14,308 nt of DNA from an uncultured Porphyromonas sp. (GCA_947253195.1 CAMXXM010000010.1:1-14308); one strand, 5' to 3'. Counted from the first letter of the stretch, positions 6,702-14,282 are shown. Notes: a model not told the origin generated them from the letters alone. Numbers and translations: made by a program.

Positions 6702-7103
6702 TTACTCGTCGTCTAAGCTGGAGATCCACCCCTCCGACTCCTCGTCTTTCGTGTAGTCGTGAGTGGGATTGGCATCCAGTAGCTCATCGATCTTGCGGGC
6801 GTACTCCTCCGACCGGTCGAGGTAGAAGTAGAGCTCCGGTATCACCCTCATGCGGCTGGCAAGGCTGTTGCCGAGGTCATACCTTATGGTCGATGTATTG
6901 GCCTGAAGGGTCTTGAGGATCTCGGGTCCCTTGGCATCAGGGAAGATACTCAGGTAGCAGCGTGCAGAGCTGAGGTCCGGAGCCAGTCGTACCTCCGTGA
7001 CGCTGATGATCACGCCACGCGTCAGCCTCGTATCTGCGAGGAGGAGTTCGCTTAGCTCCTTCTGGATCATCCGTGCTGTGCGTGCGGTTCGTATCGGATT
7101 CAT
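6702..7103 (-). CDS. rbfA: Ribosome-binding factor A
   Basis: A 133-residue single KH-fold protein needed for late 30S maturation and processing of the 16S rRNA 5' end. Family features seen: the N-terminal helix RTARMIQKELSELLL, the VIISVTEVRLAPDLSSARCYLSIF strand region (about 31-54) and the C-terminal RMRVIPELYFYLDRSEEYARKIDELL (about 83-108), in which PEL-F--D is typical. Length equals the common size. It starts 8 bases after the methyltransferase stop and ends 14 bases before the permease start, so it is cotranscribed with both. The acidic C-terminal tail (about 109-133) is variable in the family. Confidence 0.95.
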   Translation of the reverse strand: MNPIRTARTARMIQKELSELLLADTRLTRGVIISVTEVRLAPDLSSARCYLSIFPDAKGPEILKTLQANTSTIRYDLGNSLASRMRVIPELYFYLDRSEEYARKIDELLDANPTHDYTKDEESEGWISSLDDE

Positions 7104-7111
7104 ATCGGTAT

Positions 7112-7774
7112 TTATTTCTTGTAGATAAGTGTAAGACCATCTCGGAGAGGGAGTAGAACCTTCTCCACGGAGGCGTCCTCTGCGATTAGGTCGTTGAAGG
7201 AGCGGAGCGACTCTGTCTGGGGATCGTGACAGTCGCTCAGTGCCACCTTGCCACCCCAGAGGGTGTTGTCAGCGATGAGGAGTGCACCCGGTCTCATCGC
7301 CGGGACGATGAGGTGGTAGTAGTCTGGGTAGCCCCGCTTGTCCGCGTCCAGGTAGATCAGATCGTAGGCTGAGAGATCCATCGTGGAGAGCAGTTCTTTC
7401 GCATCGCCTATGAGGCTGGTCACCTTCTCGTGAATGGCCGCCTCGCAGAGGCTGGCTCTGATCACAGGCTCCATCTCGTCGTTGACGTCAATGGTGGTGA
7501 GGTGTCCCCCTTCGGGTAGACCCTCAGCGAGACAATGGGTGGAGTAGGCAGCGTATGTCCCCAACTCCAGCACCTTACTTGCACCTGTGATCCGAACCAG
7601 CATCTTGAGGAGGCGTCCCTGCAGGTGCCCGCAATTCATACGGGGATACATCAGTCGCTCGTCAGCCTCCCGCGTCAGTCGCGTGAGAATCGCCGGCTCC
7701 TTGTCGGTATGGCGCTCAGCGTACTCGGTGATGGCCAACTCTCTCAGATGATCACTTACTGAAGCTATCGGCAT
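7112..7774 (-). CDS. Family-3 SAM-dependent O-methyltransferase (COMT/TrmR-like)
   Basis: A 220-residue class I methyltransferase of the small, Mg2+-dependent O-methyltransferase family (PF01596). SAM-binding motif I is VLELGTYAAYST (68-79), with acidic D96 after the second strand. The metal and substrate region is YLDADKRGYPDYY (141-153), and the conserved IADNTLWGGKV (167-177) is a family hallmark. Homologues include catechol and caffeoyl-CoA methyltransferases, and Bacillus TrmR (YrrM), which methylates 5-hydroxyuridine in tRNA. The location between pyk and rbfA, in a bacterium with no evident catechol pathway here, favours an RNA or small-molecule housekeeping role; that is inference. The ATG at 7774 lies inside pyk (23-base overlap). 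No other early methionine fits the N-terminus, so coupling to pyk translation is likely. Confidence 0.92.
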   Translation of the reverse strand: MPIASVSDHLRELAITEYAERHTDKEPAILTRLTREADERLMYPRMNCGHLQGRLLKMLVRITGASKVLELGTYAAYSTHCLAEGLPEGGHLTTIDVNDEMEPVIRASLCEAAIHEKVTSLIGDAKELLSTMDLSAYDLIYLDADKRGYPDYYHLIVPAMRPGALLIADNTLWGGKVALSDCHDPQTESLRSFNDLIAEDASVEKVLLPLRDGLTLIYKK

Positions 7775-9227
7775 GGAAGTCTATAAAGTCCTTCATCCGG
7801 TACATCTCCAGTGTGTTGGTCCCTATGTGAGGACTAAGCATCCCACCGCAGTAGACGATGGTGTCATCTGTGGTGATCGTCTCTTGGTCAAGGAGGTACT
7901 TGATCCCCCTCAGGAGGTAGTGTCGGTTGTCCTCGCCATGGGCCTTGTCTTTCTCCAGGTAGATGGCTGTGACGCCATAAGAGAGGGAGAGCTGACGGGC
8001 GACGGCCTTATGGGAGCAAAGTGCAAGTATGGGTCGATCTCCGCGGTAGGAGGAGAGGGTGCGAGCTGTCCGTCCGGAGTAGGCATCGCTGATGATGGCG
8101 CTTACCTCTGGGAAGAGGGAGAGCGAGTCGACGGCACACTTGGAGAGGAAGCGGGTCAGATCCGATCCCTGCTCCCGTGGGCAGGTCAGCTCGGAGAAGA
8201 AGTGCGTCGGAGGGAGCTGCTCTGCAGCACGTATGATCTTCGTCATCGTCCGTACAGCCTCCACGGGGTACTTCCCATTGGCGGTCTCACCGCTGAGCAT
8301 CACAGCATCCGTATTCATCATGATCGCACTGGAGACGTCACTCACCTCGGCGCGCGTGGGGCGTGGGTTCTGGATCATTGTGTGGAGCATCTGCGTTGCC
8401 ACGATGACCGGCTTATTCTGATTGATGCACATCTGTATGATCGTCCTCTGAATCGTCGGGATATTCTCCAGATCCACCTCTATGCCGAGGTCACCGCGAG
8501 CGATCATGATGCCGTAGGAAGCCTGTATGATCTCGTCGATATTGTCCACGCCCTCTTGGTTCTCTATCTTGGAGATGATCTTAATGTCACTGTGCCCGCT
8601 GTCGAGGATTTTCTGTATCTCATCGACATCCTTCCGTGACCGGACGAAGGAGTGAGCTATGAAGTCAACGTCGTTAGCCATAGAGAAGAGGATCGAGTCT
8701 CGATCCCTCTCGGTGACGGCGGGGAGGTCAATGCTGACATTGGGTACATTGACGCTCTTATGGGAGCCGATGGTCCCGTCATTGAGCACTGTGCAGTAGA
8801 GGGTCGTCTCGTCCTTGCGGATTACTCTCAGGCCGAGGAGTCCGTCATCGAAGAGGACAGCTGCTCCCTCCGGTACATCGTGGATGAAGCCGGGGTAATT
8901 CACATTAATCACCTCCTGGGTGCAGGGCGCTGTCGGGTCCGCCTGGATCTGTATCTGCTGGTCAGTCTCCAGCTCAATCGGTGCTCCGTCAGCGGTAGCT
9001 GTTGTCCGGACCTCAGGTCCCTTGGTGTCCATCATAATGGCGACGCTGTCGCTGACAGCGCGGACGTTGTGGATCACTCGCTCAAATCCCTCATGAGTCA
9101 TATGGGCTGAGTTCATCCTGACGACGTTGACACCGGCGTCAAAGATTTGTCTCAGAAACTCCTCATCGCAATGCAGGTCTGACACTGTAGCGACGATCTT
9201 AGTAGCCTTTAGATACTCCTTTACCAC
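7752..9227 (-). CDS. pyk: Pyruvate kinase (GTG start)
   Basis: A 491-residue glycolytic enzyme converting phosphoenolpyruvate and ADP to pyruvate and ATP. Seen motifs: ATKIVATV (8-15), NVVRMNSAH (34-42), MMDTKGPEVRT (65-75), KIISKIENQEGV (216-227) with catalytic K220 and Mg2+ ligand E222, MIARGDLGIEV (241-251), ATQMLHTMIQNPRPTRAEVSDV (277-298) and NTDAVMLSGETANGKYP (305-321). The start is GTG (9227-9225): a stop lies six codons upstream in frame and the next ATG is inside the active-site region. Oddities: the classical NFSHG is NSAHM, so the serine that helps bind K+ is alanine; I believe this is usual in the Bacteroidota branch. The Glu in GPE, linked to K+ dependence, is retained. It begins 37 bases after aroQ and overlaps the methyltransferase. 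Confidence 0.96.
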   Translation of the reverse strand: MVKEYLKATKIVATVSDLHCDEEFLRQIFDAGVNVVRMNSAHMTHEGFERVIHNVRAVSDSVAIMMDTKGPEVRTTATADGAPIELETDQQIQIQADPTAPCTQEVINVNYPGFIHDVPEGAAVLFDDGLLGLRVIRKDETTLYCTVLNDGTIGSHKSVNVPNVSIDLPAVTERDRDSILFSMANDVDFIAHSFVRSRKDVDEIQKILDSGHSDIKIISKIENQEGVDNIDEIIQASYGIMIARGDLGIEVDLENIPTIQRTIIQMCINQNKPVIVATQMLHTMIQNPRPTRAEVSDVSSAIMMNTDAVMLSGETANGKYPVEAVRTMTKIIRAAEQLPPTHFFSELTCPREQGSDLTRFLSKCAVDSLSLFPEVSAIISDAYSGRTARTLSSYRGDRPILALCSHKAVARQLSLSYGVTAIYLEKDKAHGEDNRHYLLRGIKYLLDQETITTDDTIVYCGGMLSPHIGTNTLEMYRMKDFIDFHADSFSK

Positions 9228-9264
9228 GATACTTACTTTTTGCTATAGGTTGCTTACTTATCTC

Positions 9265-9696
9265 TTATCCGCGTCTGGCACAGAGGTTGGCAAGGGCAAG
9301 GCGATATCCGTCCAGCCCGAGGCCGATGATTGCCCCCTCGCAGACAGGCGTGAGCACATCCCTCTCTCGGAAGTCCTCACGTGCATGTGTATTGGTTATG
9401 TGCACCTCTATCAGCGGTGCCTCCACCATCCGTAGCGCATCGGCTATGGCGTAGGAGTAGTGGGAAAAAGCGCCCGCGTTGATGATTACACCGTAGGCAT
9501 GCCGCACCTCGTCCTGCTGCAGGTAGTCAATCAGGTCTCCCTCGTGATTGGACTGGAAGTAGATGATGTCCACAGAGGGAAAGAGCTCCCTCAGCCTCTC
9601 TAAGTAGTCCTCAAAGGCGGTTGCTCCATAGAGCTCGGGCTCACGGGCACCGAGTCTATTGAGATTAGGGCCATTGATGATGTGTACGGTACGCAT
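9265..9696 (-). CDS. aroQ: Type II 3-dehydroquinate dehydratase
   Basis: A 143-residue cytosolic enzyme that dehydrates 3-dehydroquinate to 3-dehydroshikimate in the shikimate pathway; the type II form is normally a dodecamer. Seen: the N-terminal IINGPNLNRLGAREPELYG with catalytic Y23 on the flexible lid, the QSNHEGDLID loop (48-57), IINAGAFSHYSYA (71-83) with N73 and H79, and EVHITNTHAREDFR (97-110), with H99 and the arginines that bind the substrate. Length is typical. The ATG lies 9 bases after the stop of the coiled-coil gene. Pyk follows 37 bases downstream, the widest gap in the operon; no promoter box is visible in it. Confidence 0.96.
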   Translation of the reverse strand: MRTVHIINGPNLNRLGAREPELYGATAFEDYLERLRELFPSVDIIYFQSNHEGDLIDYLQQDEVRHAYGVIINAGAFSHYSYAIADALRMVEAPLIEVHITNTHAREDFRERDVLTPVCEGAIIGLGLDGYRLALANLCARRG

Positions 9697-9705
9697 GGCT
9701 GTCGC

Positions 9706-10620
9706 TTAGTTGCCGAGTGAGAAGCTGTATCTGCCTATCTTATACCCGTCGGCAAAGATCTCCGCCACGTAGCTCCCCTCCGGTAGATACTCCTGTATGT
9801 CCCAGTAGAGACTCACCTGAGTCGGCTCACCGCCATACTCGACCTGACGTGAGACAGAGTAGGGTACCTGACCGCTCTCGAAGGGCATCGTGCCGCTCTC
9901 CCCGGGCTGTTGCATCAGTGATCCATCGGGCTTGCTGAGACGGACGTAGATCGTCTTCATCCCCGGCTCAGCAGTGACGTTGCGGTCGACCTGGAAATTG
10001 ATCTGCAGCTGCTTCATACTCTTGATCCGCTTAGTGTCTCGCCCCCTGTTATTAAGTCCTACGGTGTGGAAGTTACTCACCGAGAGCTTGGCGGCGAGCT
10101 GGACCTTCTCCGTAAGGTCTGACTTCTCTTCCTGTAACTGTCTCTGGCGGGAAGTGACACGGCTGATCTCCTCGCGCTGAGCCTTATTTTCTGTCCTGAG
10201 GGCTTCGTTGGCTCTATTGAGTGAGTCTATCTGGATGACGTAGCTCTTGAGGATCTTGCGGAGGGTGTCGAGCTCGCGGCGGAGACGACTGATCTCAGCT
10301 GCATCTGTGCTCTTAACCTGCTTCAGCTCCTCCATCAGTCGCTGCACCTTAGCCTGCTCCTGCTCCAGCTGCTTCGCTATGGAGTCGTTGCTGATCTCGA
10401 AGCTAAATTCCTCATACTGCATATTCAGTTCATCAAACTGATCCTGCAGCATCTGCTTGTCCAGTGCCGACAGCTCCCGCATGTCATTGATCGTCCGCTG
10501 CTGTTGCACGAGGTAGTACACTCCTCCGGCTAGTAGGAGCAGCAGTAGGCTGATCCCGAAAATGAGGAGTGCCTTACGCTTGCGTTGCTTATCCTCTTGC
10601 TCTATCCTTTCCTGATCCAT
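9706..10620 (-). CDS. Single-pass membrane protein with long coiled coil and C-terminal beta domain
   Basis: Unknown function, 304 residues. The sequence shows a charged cytoplasmic N-terminus (1-17), one membrane helix (about 18-37), a long heptad-rich coiled coil (about 45-178, rich in Glu, Gln, Arg and Leu) and a globular C-terminal domain (about 180-304). That domain carries IYVRLSKPDGSLM and YLPEGSYVAEIFADGYKIGRYSFSL, which looks like a beta-sandwich. Positive residues before the helix predict the coil and C-domain to be periplasmic. Similar proteins occur across Bacteroidales without an assigned role; a scaffold or envelope spacer is plausible but unproven. It starts 6 bases after the DUF3256-like gene and ends 9 bases before aroQ. 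Confidence 0.85.
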   Translation of the reverse strand: MDQERIEQEDKQRKRKALLIFGISLLLLLLAGGVYYLVQQQRTINDMRELSALDKQMLQDQFDELNMQYEEFSFEISNDSIAKQLEQEQAKVQRLMEELKQVKSTDAAEISRLRRELDTLRKILKSYVIQIDSLNRANEALRTENKAQREEISRVTSRQRQLQEEKSDLTEKVQLAAKLSVSNFHTVGLNNRGRDTKRIKSMKQLQINFQVDRNVTAEPGMKTIYVRLSKPDGSLMQQPGESGTMPFESGQVPYSVSRQVEYGGEPTQVSLYWDIQEYLPEGSYVAEIFADGYKIGRYSFSLGN

Positions 10621-10626
10621 TTCGGA

Positions 10627-11268
10627 TTATTTCTTTACCACAACATCAAAGTGATTTTCCATCCACTTCATCGCCACCGGCTGTACCCTCTCATACATCT
10701 CCGGGTATAGGGATTGGCTTGTCTTCTCGTCAAGGCTGGTGATCCTCACGGTAAGCAACTGCGGCTCCATCGGGTCCATCGTAGCCCTCCAGTGGAGGTG
10801 TCCCAGCTCTGCAAGGGAGCGCTTGATGCGCGTACTCAGCGGTCCTGAGATGAAGTGCTCCGGTGAAGGTAGGGTAAAAGGAGTCCCCTGCATCCGTTTC
10901 CAGTCAGCATCAAAAAGAGTAACCACCGACTGAGCCGGTACTATGGTGCTGGTGGCGATGAGACATATGTAGTAGCTCTTACCGTGTGGCAAGAGTCCCA
11001 CCTCCAGCTCCGTCAGTCGGTCGAGCGAGATACTCAAGCCCTGCTCGCTTCGGCTCTTCACACTCATCTCCCCGCCAAAGTGATTGACCACCGAAACGCC
11101 CTCCGGACTCTCGAGGAGCTCTGCACGAAGGGTGCTGTCGGGTAGCAGAGGGATCAGTTCATCCGGCATCCGACGGAAGACCTCGTCTACCGACTGAGCC
11201 TGGAGTCCTACTGCGAGGGAGATATGGACAAGGAGACCAAGTAGTGCAAGTAAGGTGTATTGACGCAT
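10627..11268 (-). CDS. Secreted DUF3256-like protein
   Basis: A 213-residue protein with a clear signal peptide (MRQYTLLALLGLLVHISLAV, likely cleavage near GLQA-QSV, residues 21-27). The mature part starts with VDEVFRRMPDELIPLLPDSTLRAELLE, followed by VVNHFGGEMSVKSRSEQGLSISL. This arrangement of MPD.L.PLL and a later FGG block is what I associate with the Bacteroidota-restricted DUF3256 family; the assignment is from memory of the family, not a search. No catalytic motif, lipobox or membrane helix is seen in the mature protein. It lies 3 bases after the GH125 gene and 6 bases before the coiled-coil gene, so it may share their periplasmic location. Confidence 0.8.
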   Translation of the reverse strand: MRQYTLLALLGLLVHISLAVGLQAQSVDEVFRRMPDELIPLLPDSTLRAELLESPEGVSVVNHFGGEMSVKSRSEQGLSISLDRLTELEVGLLPHGKSYYICLIATSTIVPAQSVVTLFDADWKRMQGTPFTLPSPEHFISGPLSTRIKRSLAELGHLHWRATMDPMEPQLLTVRITSLDEKTSQSLYPEMYERVQPVAMKWMENHFDVVVKK

Positions 11269-11271
11269 GGG

Positions 11272-12732
11272 TCAGAGGCTATTGAGTAGGTCCAGCTTTC
11301 CCCGCTCGATCAGTGTCAGCACCAGCTCGCCGAAGAGGGTATTCTGCCACGCAAACCAGCTGCGAGTGTACTTCGTCGGGTCGTCCTTGTGAAAAGACTC
11401 GTGCATCAGCCCCGTGTCGGCATCGGTCGTGAGGAGCTGCTCCATACAAGCGCGGATCTCCTCATCATCAGTAGAGGTGAAGGCGCGCATCATAATGCTC
11501 ATCGGCCACACCATATCGTACCCCACGTGAGGTCCACCTATCCCCTCGCCGGCACTGCCACGGAAGAAGTATGGATTACTCTCGCTCCAAACCAAGCGCC
11601 TCGTATTCTGATAGATCGGGTCATCGAGTGGCACGTCTCCAAGGTAGCCCATGGCGAGAAGGCTCGGGACATTGGCATCGTCCATAAAGCTGGCATTCCC
11701 ATATCCGTCCACCTCATAAGCATACACCTGACCATAGATCGGGTGCGAGACTACAGCATACTTTGCGAGTGCCTGCTCCACCTCGTCTGCCAGCTCCTCC
11801 AGTCCGGTTGCCAGTGCCTCGTCTGCATAGCCCCTCCTGATCATCTCAGCAGCCTTACGGCAGGAGGTGACTGCAAAGAAATTGGAGGGGATGAGGAATT
11901 GGTAGTGTGTCGCATCGTCTGAGGGGCGGAATGAGGAGACGATCAGTCCCACGGGGTTCACCGGCTCACCCCAGCCACCACATGACTTAGAGTCTGTACT
12001 CCGCTCCGTCTCGCGCATAAAGGAGTAGGGTCCTCTGTCCTCCTTGCGTTGCTGCTCGCGGAAAGTCTGCAGTACAAGGCGCATCGCCCTGTGGAAGTCC
12101 TCGTCGAGGATCGAGCTGTCGCCCGTCGCAGCCAGATAGGCGTAGGCCAGTCGTATCGGATAGCAGAGCGAGTCGATCTCCCACTTCCGCTCATGCACCC
12201 CCGGGCGCATCTCTGTCATGTCGGTCGCCCAGTAGGTGGTCAAGTCTCCATCGAGGAAGGCGTTGGCATACGGATCGAGGCAGATCTGCTTCATCTGACG
12301 GCGGATCACCCCTCGGAGCATCTCCGCAAGTAGGGGATCCTCATCAGTGAGAGCCACATAGGGATAAACCTGTGCGCCTGAGTCGCGCAGCCACATCGCT
12401 GCTATATCTCCTGTGTAGACAAAGGTGTCCGGTCGTCCCTCCTCATCGTGTCGGAAGTGGACCGTTGTGTCGAGGGTGTTGGGAAAACAATTCCCCATCA
12501 TCCAGCGTAGCTTGGGATTGGTCAGCTTACTCTGCACCTCACGGATCACGCGCTCCACCGCATCGGAGCGGAAGAGACGATCCTCCATCGGTGGGCGCTT
12601 GCAGACGTACCGAGTAGCGTCCTGCTGTATGGTCTCAGCAATCGGCTTGTAGTCGTATATACTCTCCTGTGCCCTCACCACCTGAGCGGAGCAGAGCAGG
12701 GCGAGAGCGGAGAGGAGTAATGGGTGTTTCAT
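11272..12732 (-). CDS. Secreted GH125-family exo-alpha-1,6-mannosidase-like enzyme
   Basis: A 486-residue exported protein of the GH125 (formerly DUF1237) (alpha/alpha)6-barrel family. Characterised members remove terminal alpha-1,6-mannose from N-glycans by an inverting mechanism. Signal peptide about 1-21 (MKHPLLLSALALLCSAQVVRA, no lipobox). Seen family blocks: GNCFPNTLDTTV (80-91), YTGDIAAMWLRDSGAQVYPY (106-125), WATDMTEMRPGVHERKWEIDS (168-188), SFRPSDDATHYQFLIPSNFFA (267-287), the GGPHVGYDMVWPMSIMMR region and the C-terminal YTRSWFAWQNTLFGEL. The acid and base are known in the Clostridium enzyme, but I cannot map them with certainty. I start at the ATG at 12732, two bases after the PDZ gene stop; a GTG at 12738 would add two residues. 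Unlike mannan or N-glycan utilisation loci, no SusC/SusD or sulfatase genes accompany it. Confidence 0.92.
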   Translation of the reverse strand: MKHPLLLSALALLCSAQVVRAQESIYDYKPIAETIQQDATRYVCKRPPMEDRLFRSDAVERVIREVQSKLTNPKLRWMMGNCFPNTLDTTVHFRHDEEGRPDTFVYTGDIAAMWLRDSGAQVYPYVALTDEDPLLAEMLRGVIRRQMKQICLDPYANAFLDGDLTTYWATDMTEMRPGVHERKWEIDSLCYPIRLAYAYLAATGDSSILDEDFHRAMRLVLQTFREQQRKEDRGPYSFMRETERSTDSKSCGGWGEPVNPVGLIVSSFRPSDDATHYQFLIPSNFFAVTSCRKAAEMIRRGYADEALATGLEELADEVEQALAKYAVVSHPIYGQVYAYEVDGYGNASFMDDANVPSLLAMGYLGDVPLDDPIYQNTRRLVWSESNPYFFRGSAGEGIGGPHVGYDMVWPMSIMMRAFTSTDDEEIRACMEQLLTTDADTGLMHESFHKDDPTKYTRSWFAWQNTLFGELVLTLIERGKLDLLNSL

Positions 12733-12734
12733 GA

Positions 12735-14195
12735 TCACTTCAGTTCTATGTAGTCCTTATTGATGAGTCGGGGCTCCACCCTAATCACCTGTGGAGCACC
12801 GTCACGGATCACCTCGAAGATCACCTTCGCCTCTCCATTATCGGATGCAGCTGCTTTTGCCCCTGCTGATACGATGTAGGGATTGTGGGCAAAGAGGTAG
12901 CTGAAGGCTCCCAAGTAAGTTTCCTTATCCAGCTCACTCGCCACAACGTCGTATGACTGAGGGTCCCAGTACATACACTGACGGAAGCCGTTATCATCGG
13001 GGTAGACAGTCGACTTGGCGCGATACTTCCACGTCTTACGGAGGAAGGTCTTGTAGACCGAGCTCATCTTATCTGCCGAGCTCTCCAGAGGGCGACCGTT
13101 GATCGACTTGATCCGGTCTCCCACCCTCAGTCCGGCAGCCTCTGCAGGACTGCCGGGCGTGATGTGACGAATGACCTGCAGGTCGTTCATATCATATCCC
13201 ACGCCGGTCTGTAGGTGCTGATCGCGGTGCAGGACGAAAGTCGGATTCATCACATAGCGGACGAAGGGGTAATTAGCCAGCATAAGGTAGCAGAAGTTAG
13301 CCACATACCGATCGGGATCGTACTCCTTATTGAGCAGCTCGCGTGCTGTCACGCTCCACACCTTAGTGTTATCCTCACTATCGATCAACTCAATGTTCAC
13401 TGTCATCCGATACTTACCGGAGAACTTTGGGGTATTGATGCTCAAGAATGGATAGTGATCCACCTCGTAGCGACCATCCTTACGGGTTACCAGATAGTTT
13501 TTAAATCCCGGATCCAAATTCGCCTCGCTGCCGGGGCGGAAGTCCGGATTGCTCTCAAGGGTGGGCTTATAGACGATGCTCAGCTGTCCACCGGTGGGCA
13601 GCTCTCTCAGTCCCTTGCCTACCAGCTCTTTTGCGAGGACACGAGCACCAGGCTTCGTCCCGATCTCCTTGTCTGCAAATGAGAATGTGCTGTACTTGAT
13701 GAAGTCACGCTTCGTCGGAAGGGTGTAGATAAAGGGCATAGTGAAGCGCCGTGTGGTGACATCCTCGAGGCTATACATACTGAAGGCCTGTGCCAGAAGC
13801 TCCTCCGTCAGGATCCCTGAGGGGAGGCACTCCTTCTGCAGCACCAAGTCCCACGATGGTGTGCCGGGACGGCGCATCTTCAGTGACACCTGATCGTGAG
13901 AGGGATCGAGGATCATCGCAGTGATGGACTCCTCTGAGAGCTTCTGAGTGTCGCGTCCCTCGATCTCGAGGATCACATCGCCCGGGCGGATGCCGGCTCT
14001 GTCGGCCGGGCTACCGGGGATCACCTCCACGACCACGGCATGAGAGTCGCCCCAGCTCTCCTGGTAGCTGATCTGATACAGCAGCCCTACGTCGCAGCGG
14101 ACGCCCGACTCACCCACTTTCTGTCCATACGACAGCGAAGCTCCGACCACGAGGGCCATACACAGGAGCCACATCTTCTGACACACTCCGTTCAT
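12735..14195 (-). CDS. Secreted protein with two PDZ domains and a DUF4136-like middle
   Basis: Unknown function, 486 residues, with a signal peptide (about 8-24, MWLLCMALVVGASLSYG, no lipobox). PDZ1 spans about 34-122 (VVEVIPGSPADRAGIRPGDV, 55-74). Residues about 165-317 resemble DUF4136 (STFSFADKEIG, then ELVGKGLRELPTGGQLSIVY). PDZ2 begins at about 332 (VIRHITPGSPAEAAGLRVGD, 341-360), and its closing strand appears only near 456-476, implying an insert of about 70 residues. The insert's YLGAFSYLFAHNPYIVSAG (427-445) echoes RYVANFCYLMLANYPFV (297-313) of the middle domain. No protease domain is seen, so it is likely a binding or scaffold protein in the periplasm. It is the first gene of the long operon, 41 bases from the promoter box; the start at 14195 rather than M8 is not certain. 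Confidence 0.85.
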   Translation of the reverse strand: MNGVCQKMWLLCMALVVGASLSYGQKVGESGVRCDVGLLYQISYQESWGDSHAVVVEVIPGSPADRAGIRPGDVILEIEGRDTQKLSEESITAMILDPSHDQVSLKMRRPGTPSWDLVLQKECLPSGILTEELLAQAFSMYSLEDVTTRRFTMPFIYTLPTKRDFIKYSTFSFADKEIGTKPGARVLAKELVGKGLRELPTGGQLSIVYKPTLESNPDFRPGSEANLDPGFKNYLVTRKDGRYEVDHYPFLSINTPKFSGKYRMTVNIELIDSEDNTKVWSVTARELLNKEYDPDRYVANFCYLMLANYPFVRYVMNPTFVLHRDQHLQTGVGYDMNDLQVIRHITPGSPAEAAGLRVGDRIKSINGRPLESSADKMSSVYKTFLRKTWKYRAKSTVYPDDNGFRQCMYWDPQSYDVVASELDKETYLGAFSYLFAHNPYIVSAGAKAAASDNGEAKVIFEVIRDGAPQVIRVEPRLINKDYIELK

Positions 14196-14236
14196 ATCAT
14201 TCAGGATCTATCTGGTGCATTGTTCTATATACCATA

Positions 14237-14244
14237 CAAAGGTA
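14237..14244 (-). promoter_or_regulatory. Bacteroidota -7 promoter box for the nine-gene operon
   Basis: The minus strand reads TACCTTTG, identical to the box in front of rnpB, 41 bases upstream of the ATG at 14195. A -33 TTTG is not visible in the native sequence between 14245 and 14282. It is the only such box I find upstream of the nine genes. Confidence 0.65.
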
Positions 14245-14282
14245 GATATTTTTCTATTGATCTTCTCGGATCCTGTTAAGTG

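Noticed and set aside
7773..8639. 288-codon plus-strand open frame
   Set aside because: It lies wholly antisense to pyk, whose protein is unmistakable. The translation is rich in V, L, H and D with no recognisable motif, as expected for a codon-bias shadow.
11389..11922. 177-codon plus-strand open frame
   Set aside because: Antisense to the GH125 gene, which has clear family blocks on the other strand.
1..14282. A novel defence, mobile or biosynthetic system
   Set aside because: I looked for integrases, transposases, toxin-antitoxin pairs, CRISPR repeats, tRNAs with attachment sites, phage genes and secondary-metabolite enzymes. None is visible; gene content, strand and spacing are those of conserved chromosome.
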